DNA of 64,000 nt from DATBGS01 sp036557885 (GTDB lineage Bacteria; Chloroflexota; Ktedonobacteria; Ktedonobacterales; DATBGS01), in NCBI GenBank assembly GCA_036557885.1, contig DATBGS010000018.1:6922-70921 (forward strand). The letters are read 5' to 3'. Both the position numbers and the translations under genes were made by a program. Shown here piece after piece: positions 17,396 to 25,071 of this stretch. The notes beneath the pieces are model-generated. The model saw only the letters and a program-made list of their open reading frames with translations. It was not told the origin of the DNA and made no database searches. The number at the start of each line of letters is the position of its first letter. Position 1 is the stretch's first letter.

Positions 17396-18001
17396 TTATC
17401 CTGGGGTAATCGTGCCATTCGTGTTGATCTTGAGCGCCACCGCAGGGAGCGCGCGGGGGGCTGGTCCCTGGAGCACCTGGCCGCGCTGGGCTGGGTCAAA
17501 GATGGCTCCATGTGCCGGGCAGACAAGCTGATGGCTCATCTGGTCATACTCTACATAGACGCCTTTGTGGGTGCAGGCTTTTTCGTAGGCGACAAACGTG
17601 CCATCGGGGAGCCGGATTAAGAGGCTGGCCTGGCCGTCGCGTGGGTTGAGAAAGTCGCGGGCGCTGTTGCGCGCCTGCGCAGTAGAGCCAATGCTGCCAT
17701 TGGCTGAGGACGGAGCCAGCGCGGCCAACTGCCGCAGCTTTTGCGCAATCCCAAAAAGGCCGATGCCGCCTGCGCCCGCGCCAATGGCGAGGCCGCCCCC
17801 GGCGATCAACCAGCCTAACAGATCACGGCGCCTGACATGTTTCCCAGGCATCCCCCGCAGGCGGGCCGCGCTCTGCTCACTCAGACGCTTCCCGGCGGGT
17901 GCATGCGTGTCCTGGCTTGCTGCCGGATACCAGGAGGGATCAGCGGCGGCTTTGCGTGCCAGAGCGCAAGTTCGACAGGCATCTTTGGCTGGTCTGCGCA
18001 T
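17396..18001 (-). CDS. Rieske [2Fe-2S] protein, Tat-type membrane-anchored
   Basis: 201 residues; AGGAGG five bases before the ATG. After a hydrophilic stretch of about 55 residues come twin arginines (HVRRRDLLGWL) and a hydrophobic segment (LIAGGGLAIGAGAGGIGLFGI), as in Tat-exported, membrane-anchored Rieske proteins. The cluster-binding motifs are CTHKG and CPAHGAIFD, giving the 2-Cys/2-His set. The extra disulphide cysteines of bc1-type Rieske proteins are absent (Val and Ala at those places), so this is closer to simple Rieske ferredoxins. It should pass electrons outside the membrane, probably to the adjacent b-type protein. Confidence 0.85.
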   Translation of the reverse strand: MRRPAKDACRTCALARKAAADPSWYPAASQDTHAPAGKRLSEQSAARLRGMPGKHVRRRDLLGWLIAGGGLAIGAGAGGIGLFGIAQKLRQLAALAPSSANGSIGSTAQARNSARDFLNPRDGQASLLIRLPDGTFVAYEKACTHKGVYVEYDQMSHQLVCPAHGAIFDPAQRGQVLQGPAPRALPAVALKINTNGTITPG

Positions 18002-18131
18002 CTTTGCCTCCTGAGTATTATATAGAGGTATTACGACCTGGCAGACCTGGAACGGACAGAGGAGCAGGGAGCAAACGCACTCTCTGGCGGGCTGTCCTCG
18101 TGCCCGTTCCGCTGCCTGAACGCGGGGCTAT

Positions 18132-18542
18132 TTATCCCTGAACGTTGACCGTGAGCGCGGCGCCCTTTTCACTTTGAATCGTGAAGGTGCCAGCGACGTT
18201 AAAGGTCATCGTAGCTGACTGATTGACGGGGATCGCCACATCCACGCCCGCTTTTTGCGCATCACCCTGGTCAATATCCTGCAACTCATCGCTGCGGTTT
18301 TGGATGGTGATCGAATCGCCCTTGTGGACGTTAATGCTGGCGGGGTCAAACATATAGACATCCCCAGACATCCCCTGAGTTTCGTGGATGGCTACCGTCA
18401 TGACAGGGGAATTCGAGGCGTTGGATGTGCCAGAGGCGGAAGACATCCCCGAATCACTGCCACATCCGCTCAACAGGAGGGTGAAAAGCAACGCGCACAT
18501 CATCAAAAACATCATCCAACCTGCTGATTTTTTTGCCTGCAT
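18132..18542 (-). CDS. Cupredoxin-like lipoprotein without evident copper ligands
   Basis: 136 residues; AGGAG before the ATG. Signal peptide with lipobox LLLSGC at about residues 18-23, so a lipid-anchored protein. A Ser/Gly/Asn spacer is followed by about 85 residues that look like a cupredoxin fold: MFDPASINVHKGDSITIQNRS, then MTFNVAGTFTIQSEKGAALTVNV. The Cys-His-Met/Gln ligand loop of type I copper proteins is missing, so metal binding is doubtful. Same strand as and 130 bases upstream of the Rieske gene; possibly a structural subunit of the same complex. Confidence 0.7.
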   Translation of the reverse strand: MQAKKSAGWMMFLMMCALLFTLLLSGCGSDSGMSSASGTSNASNSPVMTVAIHETQGMSGDVYMFDPASINVHKGDSITIQNRSDELQDIDQGDAQKAGVDVAIPVNQSATMTFNVAGTFTIQSEKGAALTVNVQG

Positions 18543-18731
18543 TGTTTGCTCCTTTTGCTGAGGGAAAAACAACAATGTCCTTGCGGACGGGAGCACCATA
18601 TCCTCCAGAGCTTCTTGTGTAAACCCTTAAGCAGGCTCAACCAGGACCAAAGTACCGGAAAAGGGCTTGCTTCTCCGCCTGAAGTTACGCTTTACTACTT
18701 CGCTCGTTTAAACGGGGCAAACGACTAAAAA

Positions 18732-18767
18732 GGGAAGCGCCAGATACGCGCGTATCTGGCGCTTCCC
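18732..18767 (-). terminator. Rho-independent terminator of the zinc-ribbon gene
   Basis: A perfect 36-bp palindrome (GGGAAGCGCCAGATACGC and its complement with no loop bases), followed on the minus strand by TTTTT. It lies just downstream of the minus-strand gene ending at 18800. Confidence 0.85.
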
Positions 18768-18799
18768 GGAGACGTGCTCTTTGATGCGATTGCGGAAAG

Positions 18800-19333
18800 C
18801 TACCCGCGTTCACCAGCGGGCATGCTGCGCACCCCTGACTGGCGTGGCGCCTGGCGACCATCGGAGCCGCTGCCATAGGCGCAGTAGGGGCACACGTTCC
18901 ACTTGAGTTCCAGCAAATGCTCGCAGCGCGGGCAGGGTCGGCGCAGCTTGGTGCCACAGGAAGGGCAGACCTGGAAGTCTGCCTCCACGCGATAGTGGCA
19001 GGTTGGGCAGGTTGGGCGCTCGGTCATTTCGGCCAGCAGGGATTCTTCTTCCAGTTGCCGCTCGTAGAGTTCGGCCAGGGTCTGGCGCGGGCGGAGAATC
19101 AGGTAGATAAACAGGCCGCCCACAAAGAAGAACGTGGCAAGCAGGGTCGCTGCAATTTGCAAAACTAAGTCCTGGGTGCGCGAGCGAATATCGCGCCAGG
19201 TCCAGATCACCAGACTGGCCCAGAAAATGGCAACGAACGCAAAACCAAAAGCGACAATAACTCCCAGAAGGCTCTGCAAACTGAACGCCGCCAGCACGGG
19301 AGAAGCTAGATCACTAAAGAATCCCTGATACAC
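18800..19333 (-). CDS. Membrane protein with C-terminal double zinc ribbon
   Basis: 177 residues from a GTG at 19333 that has GAAAGGGG upstream; an ATG at 19387 without SD would add 18 residues. Two membrane helices (VIVAFGFAFVAIFWASLVIW and LQIAATLLATFFFVGGLFIYLIL) are followed by a helical Glu-rich linker (LAELYERQLEEESLLAEM) and four CxxC pairs: CPTC, CPSC, CPRC and CPYC, which form two zinc ribbons in the cytoplasm. No enzymatic motif. The cytoplasmic ribbons could recruit a protein or nucleic acid to the membrane. Function unknown. Confidence 0.8.
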   Translation of the reverse strand: MYQGFFSDLASPVLAAFSLQSLLGVIVAFGFAFVAIFWASLVIWTWRDIRSRTQDLVLQIAATLLATFFFVGGLFIYLILRPRQTLAELYERQLEEESLLAEMTERPTCPTCHYRVEADFQVCPSCGTKLRRPCPRCEHLLELKWNVCPYCAYGSGSDGRQAPRQSGVRSMPAGERG

Positions 19334-19387
19334 GGGAAACCCACCCCTTTCATGGTCGGAAGGACCAGAATCAGCAGCACAGGCCAT

Positions 19388-19777
19388 AAGATATTGTTGT
19401 GTTTATTTATTCCTTGAATAGAACGAGGGGCAAATCATGAAAATAACAGAAGATGGCAAGGCTACTGGTTGGCTCCCTCCCCTTGTTGTTGTACAACATT
19501 TCTTCAGTAATGTCATGCTCAGTAGTACCATCCGCCTGGATAGAATGCTTTTTAGACGTTGCAAACGCGCCGGTTGTTCCATCTCCAGCAGTGGTGCAGC
19601 AAGCGCCGCTCCAGACAGCGTAGCAAAGCTGGTGCCACTAACGTGCTCCTGCTGCCTCCTGGGGAGCGCAGATCAAACATTTGGCGTACTGCTGAGTTGG
19701 TCAGCAAAGGTATTATAAGAGAAAAGTCGCGTAGTAGCAAGCGCAGAAACGAAGACCCAGCAACGAGGAGAGTTTCT
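19388..19777. other. Intergenic stretch without a convincing gene
   Basis: About 390 bases, noticeably less GC-rich than its surroundings. It holds an ORF of 93 codons (19437-19718) with GAGGGG before its ATG, but the peptide is low in structure and unlike the neighbours in composition. A possible -10 (TATTATAAG near 19709) precedes the cupin gene. Confidence 0.5.
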
Positions 19778-20089
19778 ATGGAGATTACGCGCTGGCATGA
19801 GGCCGCCCAGCCCGATGAAGCCCAATTACGCCAGCGGATGCTTGCGGAAGGGCTATCGCCCTCAAGCTGGTCCAATGGGCCAGACGATACCTACAGCGTC
19901 CACAGCCACAGCTATACCAAGATTCTCTATTGCGTGCGCGGGAGCATTCGCTTTACCTTGCCAGAGAGGGGAGAAGACGTTGATCTTGCGCCGGGGGATA
20001 AAATGGTTTTGCCTGCCGGAACGCGACATGGCGCGCTGGTGGGTCCGGCGGGCGTCACCTGCATAGAGGCACCGCGTTACACCCGGTAA
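19778..20089 (+). CDS. Small cupin-domain protein
   Basis: 103 residues with GAGGAG before the ATG. The cupin core is visible: TYSVHSHSYTKILYCVRGSIRF (first motif, with the HSHxY metal-binding pattern) and LAPGDKMVLPAGTRHGALVGP (second motif, with His). Glu of motif 1 is missing, but two His of motif 1 and one of motif 2 are present, so metal binding is plausible. Could be a small-molecule isomerase or dioxygenase-like protein, or a sensor. It converges on the VOC gene with only 33 bases between stops. Confidence 0.8.
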   Translation: MEITRWHEAAQPDEAQLRQRMLAEGLSPSSWSNGPDDTYSVHSHSYTKILYCVRGSIRFTLPERGEDVDLAPGDKMVLPAGTRHGALVGPAGVTCIEAPRYTR

Positions 20090-20122
20090 CGCGGCACCCA
20101 AAGAGCGGGGACACAAGCGCGC

Positions 20123-20491
20123 TTAGTGCTGGTGGGCTGCGTCGGTGTAGAGCGCCACGCGGTTGCCAGCGGGGTCGCTAAAGACGGCAAACCAGCCAAC
20201 GCCAGGAATCTCGGACTTGGGAGTCAGCGTTTTTCCGCCATGCGCCTCGATCTGGGCAAGCGAGGCGTCAATGTCGTCGGTGTCAATGTAGATCAATGGC
20301 TGGCCGATTTTGGTTTCGCCCTCGCCAGCCTTGATAAAGCCACCGCCGGGGCCACCCTCAGCGGCAAACATCGTATAGTCGAAATTGGGGTCGGTTTGGG
20401 TCTTCCAACCAAAGACGGTGGCGTAGAACTGCCCGGCGGCCTTGGTGTCGTTGGCGGGCAATTCAATATGGACAATGGGATGCTTGGACAC
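20123..20491 (-). CDS. VOC (glyoxalase/bleomycin-resistance) family protein
   Basis: 122 residues from a GTG at 20491 preceded by GGAAAGGAAG; a longer frame to 20527 is less likely. Typical single-unit VOC protein: IVHIELPANDTKAAGQFYATVFGWK at the N-terminus, then FDYTMFAAEGGPGGGF, IDTDDIDASLAQIEAHGGK and IPGVGWFAVFSDPAGNRVALY. The fold is a beta-alpha-beta-beta-beta pair that often binds a divalent metal; Glu/His positions fit a lactoylglutathione-lyase-like subgroup, but substrate is unknown. The promoter is covered by two near-identical palindromes, so expression is probably repressor-controlled. Confidence 0.9.
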   Translation of the reverse strand: MSKHPIVHIELPANDTKAAGQFYATVFGWKTQTDPNFDYTMFAAEGGPGGGFIKAGEGETKIGQPLIYIDTDDIDASLAQIEAHGGKTLTPKSEIPGVGWFAVFSDPAGNRVALYTDAAHQH

Positions 20492-20554
20492 GCAGATGCT
20501 TCCTTTCCACTGGCAAAACAGAAACAACAGCTATTTGAACCTGAACACGCACCA

Positions 20555-20597
20555 ATTATAGAGCATGTGTTCTAAAAAATCAAGAGCATTTGTTCTA
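20555..20597 (-). promoter_or_regulatory. Promoter with two operator-like palindromes upstream of the VOC gene
   Basis: On the minus strand: -35 TTGATT (20583-20578), 17-base spacer, -10 TATAAT (20560-20555). Two imperfect palindromes, TAGAACACATGCTCT (20574-20560) and TAGAACAAATGCTCT (20597-20583), repeat with a 23-base period; one fills the spacer and one abuts the -35. They resemble GAACnnnnGTTC-type LexA boxes with one changed base per half. Confidence 0.65.
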
Positions 20598-20665
20598 TGT
20601 TTTGCGCTAAATAACGGCTGAGCCGGTAAAACAGCGGAGCATCTTGTGCATCTTTGACGACAGGC

Positions 20666-20694
20666 TTGACAGGGTTCAGGCAACTAGGTATTCT
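20666..20694 (+). promoter_or_regulatory. Sigma-70-type promoter for the fabG-fadD-R2lox operon
   Basis: TTGACA at 20666-20671 and TATTCT at 20689-20694 with a 17-base spacer, about 95 bases upstream of the first start codon at 20790. Confidence 0.6.
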
Positions 20695-20789
20695 TGTAGC
20701 AGATGTGACACTGTTTCCTTCTCCATCATTGTGCTGTTGAATGCTTCTGGTTGCGTATTTTCCTGAGTTACGAGAAAAGAGGTTTGCTG

Positions 20790-21557
20790 ATGGGCAGACT
20801 CGATGGACGAGTCGCATTTGTGACGGGCGCGGGGCGCGGCATTGGCGCCGCCACAGCGCTGCGCATGGCCGAAGAGGGCGCTCGCGTGGCGCTGGCCGAC
20901 CTGGATATGGAAGGCTGCATGCAGGTAGCGCGCGAGATTGAAAAACTGGGCACCGAAGGGCTGCCGCTTTCTTGTGATGTCTCCAACGCCGACGCGGTCC
21001 AGCAGGCCGTAGATCAGGCCGCCAAGCAGTTTGGGCGCCTGGATATTCTGGTGAACAATGCCGGTATTACCCGCGACAACCTGCTCTATAAGATGGCTGA
21101 AACCGAGTGGGATGCGGTGATGAACGTTCACCTGAAAGGCGCGTTTCTGTGTTCGCGCGCCGCCCAGAAATATATGGTAGACCAGCGCTATGGTCGCATC
21201 GTCAGCCTTTCGTCTACCTCCGCGCTGGGCAATCGCGGCCAGGCCAATTACTCCAGTGCCAAAGCTGGCTTGCAGGGCTTCACGCGCACGCTGGCTGTTG
21301 AGCTTGGCCCCTTTGGGATTACAGCCAACGCCATCGCGCCCGGCTTCATTGATACCGAAATGACCCGCGCCACTGCGCGGCGGCTGGGCATCGAGCCGGA
21401 GCAGATGATTGCCGAGGCCAGCAAACGCATTCCGGTGCGGCGCGTAGGCCAGCCCCGCGATATTGCCAATGTCATTTGCTTCCTGGCGTCCGAAGAAGCG
21501 AGCTTTGTGAATGGGCAGGTGATTTACGTGGCGGGCGGCCCAGGACGCTCAGACTAG
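20790..21557 (+). CDS. fabG: 3-oxoacyl-ACP reductase-like SDR
   Basis: 255 residues. Classical short-chain dehydrogenase: NAD(P)-binding GAGRGIGAATAL near the N-terminus, NNAG at about 90, catalytic Ser in SSTSALGN and YxxxK in NYSSAKAG, and C-terminal PVRRVGQPRDIANVICFLAS. Highly FabG-like, reducing 3-ketoacyl thioesters with NADPH, or acting as a 3-hydroxyacyl dehydrogenase. AGAGGT precedes the ATG. It is the first gene of a tight group with an acyl-CoA ligase 17 bases downstream and an R2lox oxidase, so it may serve a dedicated acyl-CoA pathway and not bulk fatty acid synthesis. Confidence 0.92.
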   Translation: MGRLDGRVAFVTGAGRGIGAATALRMAEEGARVALADLDMEGCMQVAREIEKLGTEGLPLSCDVSNADAVQQAVDQAAKQFGRLDILVNNAGITRDNLLYKMAETEWDAVMNVHLKGAFLCSRAAQKYMVDQRYGRIVSLSSTSALGNRGQANYSSAKAGLQGFTRTLAVELGPFGITANAIAPGFIDTEMTRATARRLGIEPEQMIAEASKRIPVRRVGQPRDIANVICFLASEEASFVNGQVIYVAGGPGRSD

Positions 21558-21574
21558 ACCAAGGAGGTGCCGCC

Positions 21575-23122
21575 ATGCGACTTGGCGAACTGGTGGCGCG
21601 GGCAGCCGCCCGCACGCCTGAGAAAACAGCGATTATTTTCCAGCACCATAGGATTACCTATAGCCAGTTGAACGAAGGCGTCAACCGCGTCGCCAATGGC
21701 TTAGCAACGCTGGGCGTGAAAAAAGGTGATCGGGTCGCGCTCTATATGCACAATCTGCCGCAGTTTATTGAGGCGTTTTATGGCGCGCAGGTGCTGGGGG
21801 CGACGGTTATCCCCATGAATGTGATGTACAAGGCGGGCGAGATTGAGTACATCTTAAACGATGGCGGGGTGAAGGCCATCCTGACGCTGGCGCCGTTTTA
21901 TCCCAACGTGCAGGCCATTCGTGATAAGGTGCGCTCGCTGGAGCACGCGATTGTGCTCAGCAATGACCCGCTGCCGGGGGCTATCCTCTGGCATGCTGCC
22001 TTTGCGAACCAGCCGCGCGAAGCCACGCCCGCCGCTGGCGATGATCAAGATGTGGCCGTCATCCTCTACACCTCCGGCACCACCGGCAAGCCCAAAGGCG
22101 CGATGCTGACGCACCACAACCTGATCGCCAATATCGAGCAGCTTGATCAGTTGGACCGGCTCAAGATCAACGACAATGATAGCGTCTGGATTGGCCTGCC
22201 GCTTTTCCATATCTACGCGCTCAGCGTGGGGGTGAACTCGGCCATCTATCACGGCGCCACGCTGGACCTGATGGAGCGCTTTGACCCGACGGCCTCGCTG
22301 GAGATGTTCCAGCGCGACAAGCCCACGATTGTGCTGGCGGCGCCGCCGATGTATATCTCCTGGGTTATCAATCCCAATGTCACCACCTTCGATCTGTCCT
22401 CCATTCGCGTTGCCTCCTCTGGCGCCTCGGCCATTCCCGTCGCCATTTTGGAGAAGTTCCACAAGCTGACCGGCGTGGAGATTCTGGAGGGCTATGGCCT
22501 GACGGAAACCGCGCCGGTTGCCACGACCAACGCGGCTGGCCCTGTGACCAAGCCCGGTTCGATTGGTCCGGCCATTCCACAGATGGAGATCAGAATCGTT
22601 GACGACAACGATCAGGAAGTGCCAGTGGGCGAAGTGGGCGAACTGGTTTGTCGCGGGCCAAATGTGATGAAGGGCTACTTCAACAAGCCGGAGGCCAACG
22701 AAGAAGCCTTCCGCAATGGATGGTTCCACACCGGCGATCTGGCAAAGGTGGATGAGGATGGCTACTACTACATCGTTGACCGCAAGAAGGATATGATTCT
22801 GGTTTCGGGCTTCAACGTCTATCCGCGCGAAGTGGAAGAGGTGCTGTATAAGCATCCCAAAATTGCCGATGCAGCGGTGGTACAGTCGCCCGATGAATAT
22901 CAGGGCGAATCGGTGATGGCGTTTGTGGTGCTCAAGCAGGGCGAGACGGCCACCGAGAAAGAGATCATCGAGTATTGCCGCAGCGAGATTGCTGTCTTTA
23001 AGTGTCCGCGTCGGGTGGAGTTCCGCGCCGAATTGCCCAAGAACATGACCGGCAAGGTGCTGCGCCGCGAGCTGCGCGATGAGGCCGCGCGCATGGCGGC
23101 AGAGCGCAAGCAGGGAGGATAA
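21575..23122 (+). CDS. fadD: Long-chain acyl-CoA synthetase
   Basis: 515 residues with AAGGAGGTG before the ATG. ANL-superfamily motifs are complete: YTSGTTGKPKGAMLTHHN (phosphate loop), GYGLTETAP, GWFHTGDLAKVDEDGYYYIV, DRKKDMILVSGFNVYPREVE and the C-terminal catalytic Lys in KNMTGKVLRREL. It activates a carboxylic acid to the acyl-CoA via acyl-AMP. The length and FNVYP motif fit medium/long-chain fatty acid ligases. It is cotranscribed with FabG upstream and R2lox three bases after its stop, suggesting that the product feeds that oxidase or its partner reactions. Confidence 0.93.
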   Translation: MRLGELVARAAARTPEKTAIIFQHHRITYSQLNEGVNRVANGLATLGVKKGDRVALYMHNLPQFIEAFYGAQVLGATVIPMNVMYKAGEIEYILNDGGVKAILTLAPFYPNVQAIRDKVRSLEHAIVLSNDPLPGAILWHAAFANQPREATPAAGDDQDVAVILYTSGTTGKPKGAMLTHHNLIANIEQLDQLDRLKINDNDSVWIGLPLFHIYALSVGVNSAIYHGATLDLMERFDPTASLEMFQRDKPTIVLAAPPMYISWVINPNVTTFDLSSIRVASSGASAIPVAILEKFHKLTGVEILEGYGLTETAPVATTNAAGPVTKPGSIGPAIPQMEIRIVDDNDQEVPVGEVGELVCRGPNVMKGYFNKPEANEEAFRNGWFHTGDLAKVDEDGYYYIVDRKKDMILVSGFNVYPREVEEVLYKHPKIADAAVVQSPDEYQGESVMAFVVLKQGETATEKEIIEYCRSEIAVFKCPRRVEFRAELPKNMTGKVLRRELRDEAARMAAERKQGG

Positions 23123-23125
23123 GCG

Positions 23126-24076
23126 ATGAGCATGTCGGCTGATTCCGCTTCCAATCAGGCCATTGGCAGCCTGACGCTGGGGCAACTGGCCCAGACAGCG
23201 GTGGATGATGTGCTGGCGCTGATTGATGAGGGAGAGACGCGCCTGCCCACGCCGCAAGACCTGTATTACCGCTGGGAACGCCAGCAGTGGCGCGCCCAGG
23301 ACGTGGATTTTGCGGTGGATAAGGCGCAGTTTGGCGAATTCGCAACGCCCGAAACGCGCCATTTCCGGCTGGCCGGGCTGTCGGCCTTCTTTGTGGGCGA
23401 GATCAGCGTCACGGATACCTTTGCCCCGCTCTGTATTGCCATGCCCGGCGAGTCCGAGCGGCTCTTTATGGCAACGCAACTGGTAGATGAGGCGCGGCAC
23501 GTCGTCTTCTTTGAGCGCTTTTTCCGCGAGGTGGTCTTGCTGCCGGGCGAGCGGCTAGAAGACCTGGCAGCGGCGGCGCGTCCGTTTGTGCGCCCGGCCA
23601 CCGCCACGATGCTGCTGGAGGTCTTGCCGGAGGCTACCACGCGTGTCCAGCGCGAGCCAGAGAACCTGGAGGCGCTGGTTGAAGCTGTGACGGTGTATCA
23701 TGTGCTGGTAGAAGGGGCAATGGCGCTTGCCGGGCAGCGGGGCATCCTCAACACCTATCGCCAGATGGGGATTTTGCCGGGCTTCCGCGCCGGATTCACG
23801 GCGGTGGCGCGCGATGAATCGCGGCATGTGCTTTTTGGCGTGGGCTTCCTGCGCAAGATGGCTCAGCAAGACGCGCGCTATGGGCAGATTGTGGAGGCGA
23901 CAGTGCGCCGCCACGCGCCCACCGTCTGGCAGGCGCTGGGCATTCACCCCGATGCCCTGCCGATGGTGCTGGCAAACGGTGGCAACCCCCACGAAACGCA
24001 GGAGTTTGCCTTTCATTCGCTGCGCAAAAAGCTGAAAGTCATGGGGCTTTCAACCGATTTGCCAGCGGTAGCATAG
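23126..24076 (+). CDS. R2-like ligand-binding oxidase (R2lox)
   Basis: 316 residues of the ferritin-like di-metal family related to ribonucleotide reductase R2. The six metal ligands can be placed: E92 (GEISV), E122 and H125 (DEARH), E196 (VEGAM), E231 and H234 (DESRH). V95 lies three residues after E92 and Y191 five before E196, exactly where R2lox proteins form the Val-Tyr ether cross-link at the Mn/Fe site. YYRWERQQW near residue 47 is also typical. R2lox binds a long-chain fatty acid and performs two-electron oxidations; its physiological reaction is unknown. Starts three bases after the acyl-CoA ligase stop, with GGGAGG as SD, so clearly in the same operon. Confidence 0.9.
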   Translation: MSMSADSASNQAIGSLTLGQLAQTAVDDVLALIDEGETRLPTPQDLYYRWERQQWRAQDVDFAVDKAQFGEFATPETRHFRLAGLSAFFVGEISVTDTFAPLCIAMPGESERLFMATQLVDEARHVVFFERFFREVVLLPGERLEDLAAAARPFVRPATATMLLEVLPEATTRVQREPENLEALVEAVTVYHVLVEGAMALAGQRGILNTYRQMGILPGFRAGFTAVARDESRHVLFGVGFLRKMAQQDARYGQIVEATVRRHAPTVWQALGIHPDALPMVLANGGNPHETQEFAFHSLRKKLKVMGLSTDLPAVA

Positions 24077-24096
24077 GCTGGAAAGGCCAGGTCAAC

Positions 24097-24375
24097 ATGA
24101 TTACAGCGCTCGTACTCATGAACATTCAGCGCGGCGAAGTTAATCGCACCGCAGAACAGCTTTTGGAGATACCAGGCGTGGCCGAGGTGTATTCGGTCAC
24201 GGGCGAATATGATCTGGTGGCTGTGCTGCACCTGAAGGAATACGAAGACCTGGCCGGAGTGGTCACTGAGCGCATGATGGGCCTCAGTGGGATCACCAAA
24301 ACGCATACCCTCATGGCGTTTAAGGTCTACTCCAGGGAAGACCTGGAGCAAGCCTGGGACATAGGCGTAGAATAA
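24097..24375 (+). CDS. Stand-alone Lrp/AsnC ligand-binding (RAM) domain protein
   Basis: 92 residues, covering only the effector-binding RAM domain of Lrp/AsnC regulators (ITALVLMNIQRGEVNRTAEQ, VYSVTGEYDLVAVLHLKEYEDL, THTLMAFKVYS). There is no helix-turn-helix. Such single-domain proteins form ring-like oligomers, bind amino acids or similar ligands, and may modulate enzymes or full-length Lrp proteins. It begins 20 bases after the R2lox stop, so probably belongs to the same transcript and may sense a product of that pathway. Confidence 0.88.
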   Translation: MITALVLMNIQRGEVNRTAEQLLEIPGVAEVYSVTGEYDLVAVLHLKEYEDLAGVVTERMMGLSGITKTHTLMAFKVYSREDLEQAWDIGVE

Positions 24376-24385
24376 AGTGTTCATC

Positions 24386-24475
24386 GGCAGATAAGAAAAT
24401 CTGCCGCAGACAAAAGCCACAGAGCAAGGGCTGCTGTTTTTGGTCTGCTCTGTGGGGGTATCCTGTGTATTTTTT
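24386..24475 (+). terminator. Tandem hairpins, probable terminator of the R2lox operon
   Basis: A GGCAGAT/ATCTGCC hairpin (24386-24405) is followed by a 10-bp stem CCACAGAGCA/TGCTCTGTGG (24417-24426 with 24446-24455) and a T-rich tail (TATTTTTTG near 24470). Confidence 0.65.
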
Positions 24476-24610
24476 GCGTGGCTAGAGTGCGTTATTTGTG
24501 AGCAGGTGCCAGGCGTAAGGTGAGTGAAGCTGCTAGAGGGCCGTAGCTCGATGGACGGGAGGCCCGGTGGCTTTTGCTCATTCGTTGCAACAGGAGAGGA
24601 GAGGTCGAAA

Positions 24611-25057
24611 ATGGAATTGAATCTGAGCCAACTGGAACAAGACCGCGCGCGTTTAATTCGGCAGATTCAAGACTATGAAGAGGAGCGCGACAGCGCCGAG
24701 CGGGTGGCAGTGGCGCAGTTTGACGCGCATCGCGAGCAAGCCAATGATGTGCTGGCGCAACTGCGCAAGCAGCTTTCCTGGTTGGACCGCGAGATTGATC
24801 AGGTAAGAGCCTTGCAGCGCCCGGTGACAAAGGATACTATTGAAGTGGGGCATGTGGTGACGCTGCAAATTGGCGAGAGCAGCCCCGGTGATTACGTGCT
24901 GGTCAAAGATTTTGGTGGGCGTCCGGTGGGCAATGTGAAGACGCTTTCGACCCAATCGCCCATTGGCTCGGCCTTAATTGGGCGCTGTCCGGGGGAGATA
25001 GTGACGGTGGAAACGCCTGGAGGCGCGCGCAGCATCAAAATCGTGGCGATCCAGTAG
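24611..25057 (+). CDS. Short GreA/GreB-family transcription factor
   Basis: 148 residues. The N-terminal 75 residues form an antiparallel coiled coil (LEQDRARLIRQIQDYEEERD ... LDREIDQVRAL); at the tip, D27 and E30 (RDSAE) align with the DxxE acidic pair that GreA inserts into the RNA polymerase secondary channel. The C-terminal half is the FKBP-like Gre domain (IEVGHVVTLQIG, QSPIGSALIGRCPGEIVTVE, TPGGARSIKIVAI). It is slightly shorter than GreA (about 158). The ATG at 24611 has AGGAGAGG upstream. It could rescue backtracked RNA polymerase or be a specialised paralogue. It leads directly into the ThDP enzyme gene. Confidence 0.8.
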   Translation: MELNLSQLEQDRARLIRQIQDYEEERDSAERVAVAQFDAHREQANDVLAQLRKQLSWLDREIDQVRALQRPVTKDTIEVGHVVTLQIGESSPGDYVLVKDFGGRPVGNVKTLSTQSPIGSALIGRCPGEIVTVETPGGARSIKIVAIQ

Positions 25058-25071
25058 CGAGGAGCATCTTG

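Noticed and set aside
19437..19718. 93-codon ORF with GAGGGG before its ATG
   Set aside because: Composition is unlike neighbouring proteins, no domain or structure pattern is visible, and it lies in an AT-richer intergenic stretch; kept only as a possibility.
21854..23500. 548-codon minus-strand ORF across fadD and R2lox
   Set aside because: It crosses two well supported genes on the other strand and has antisense composition.
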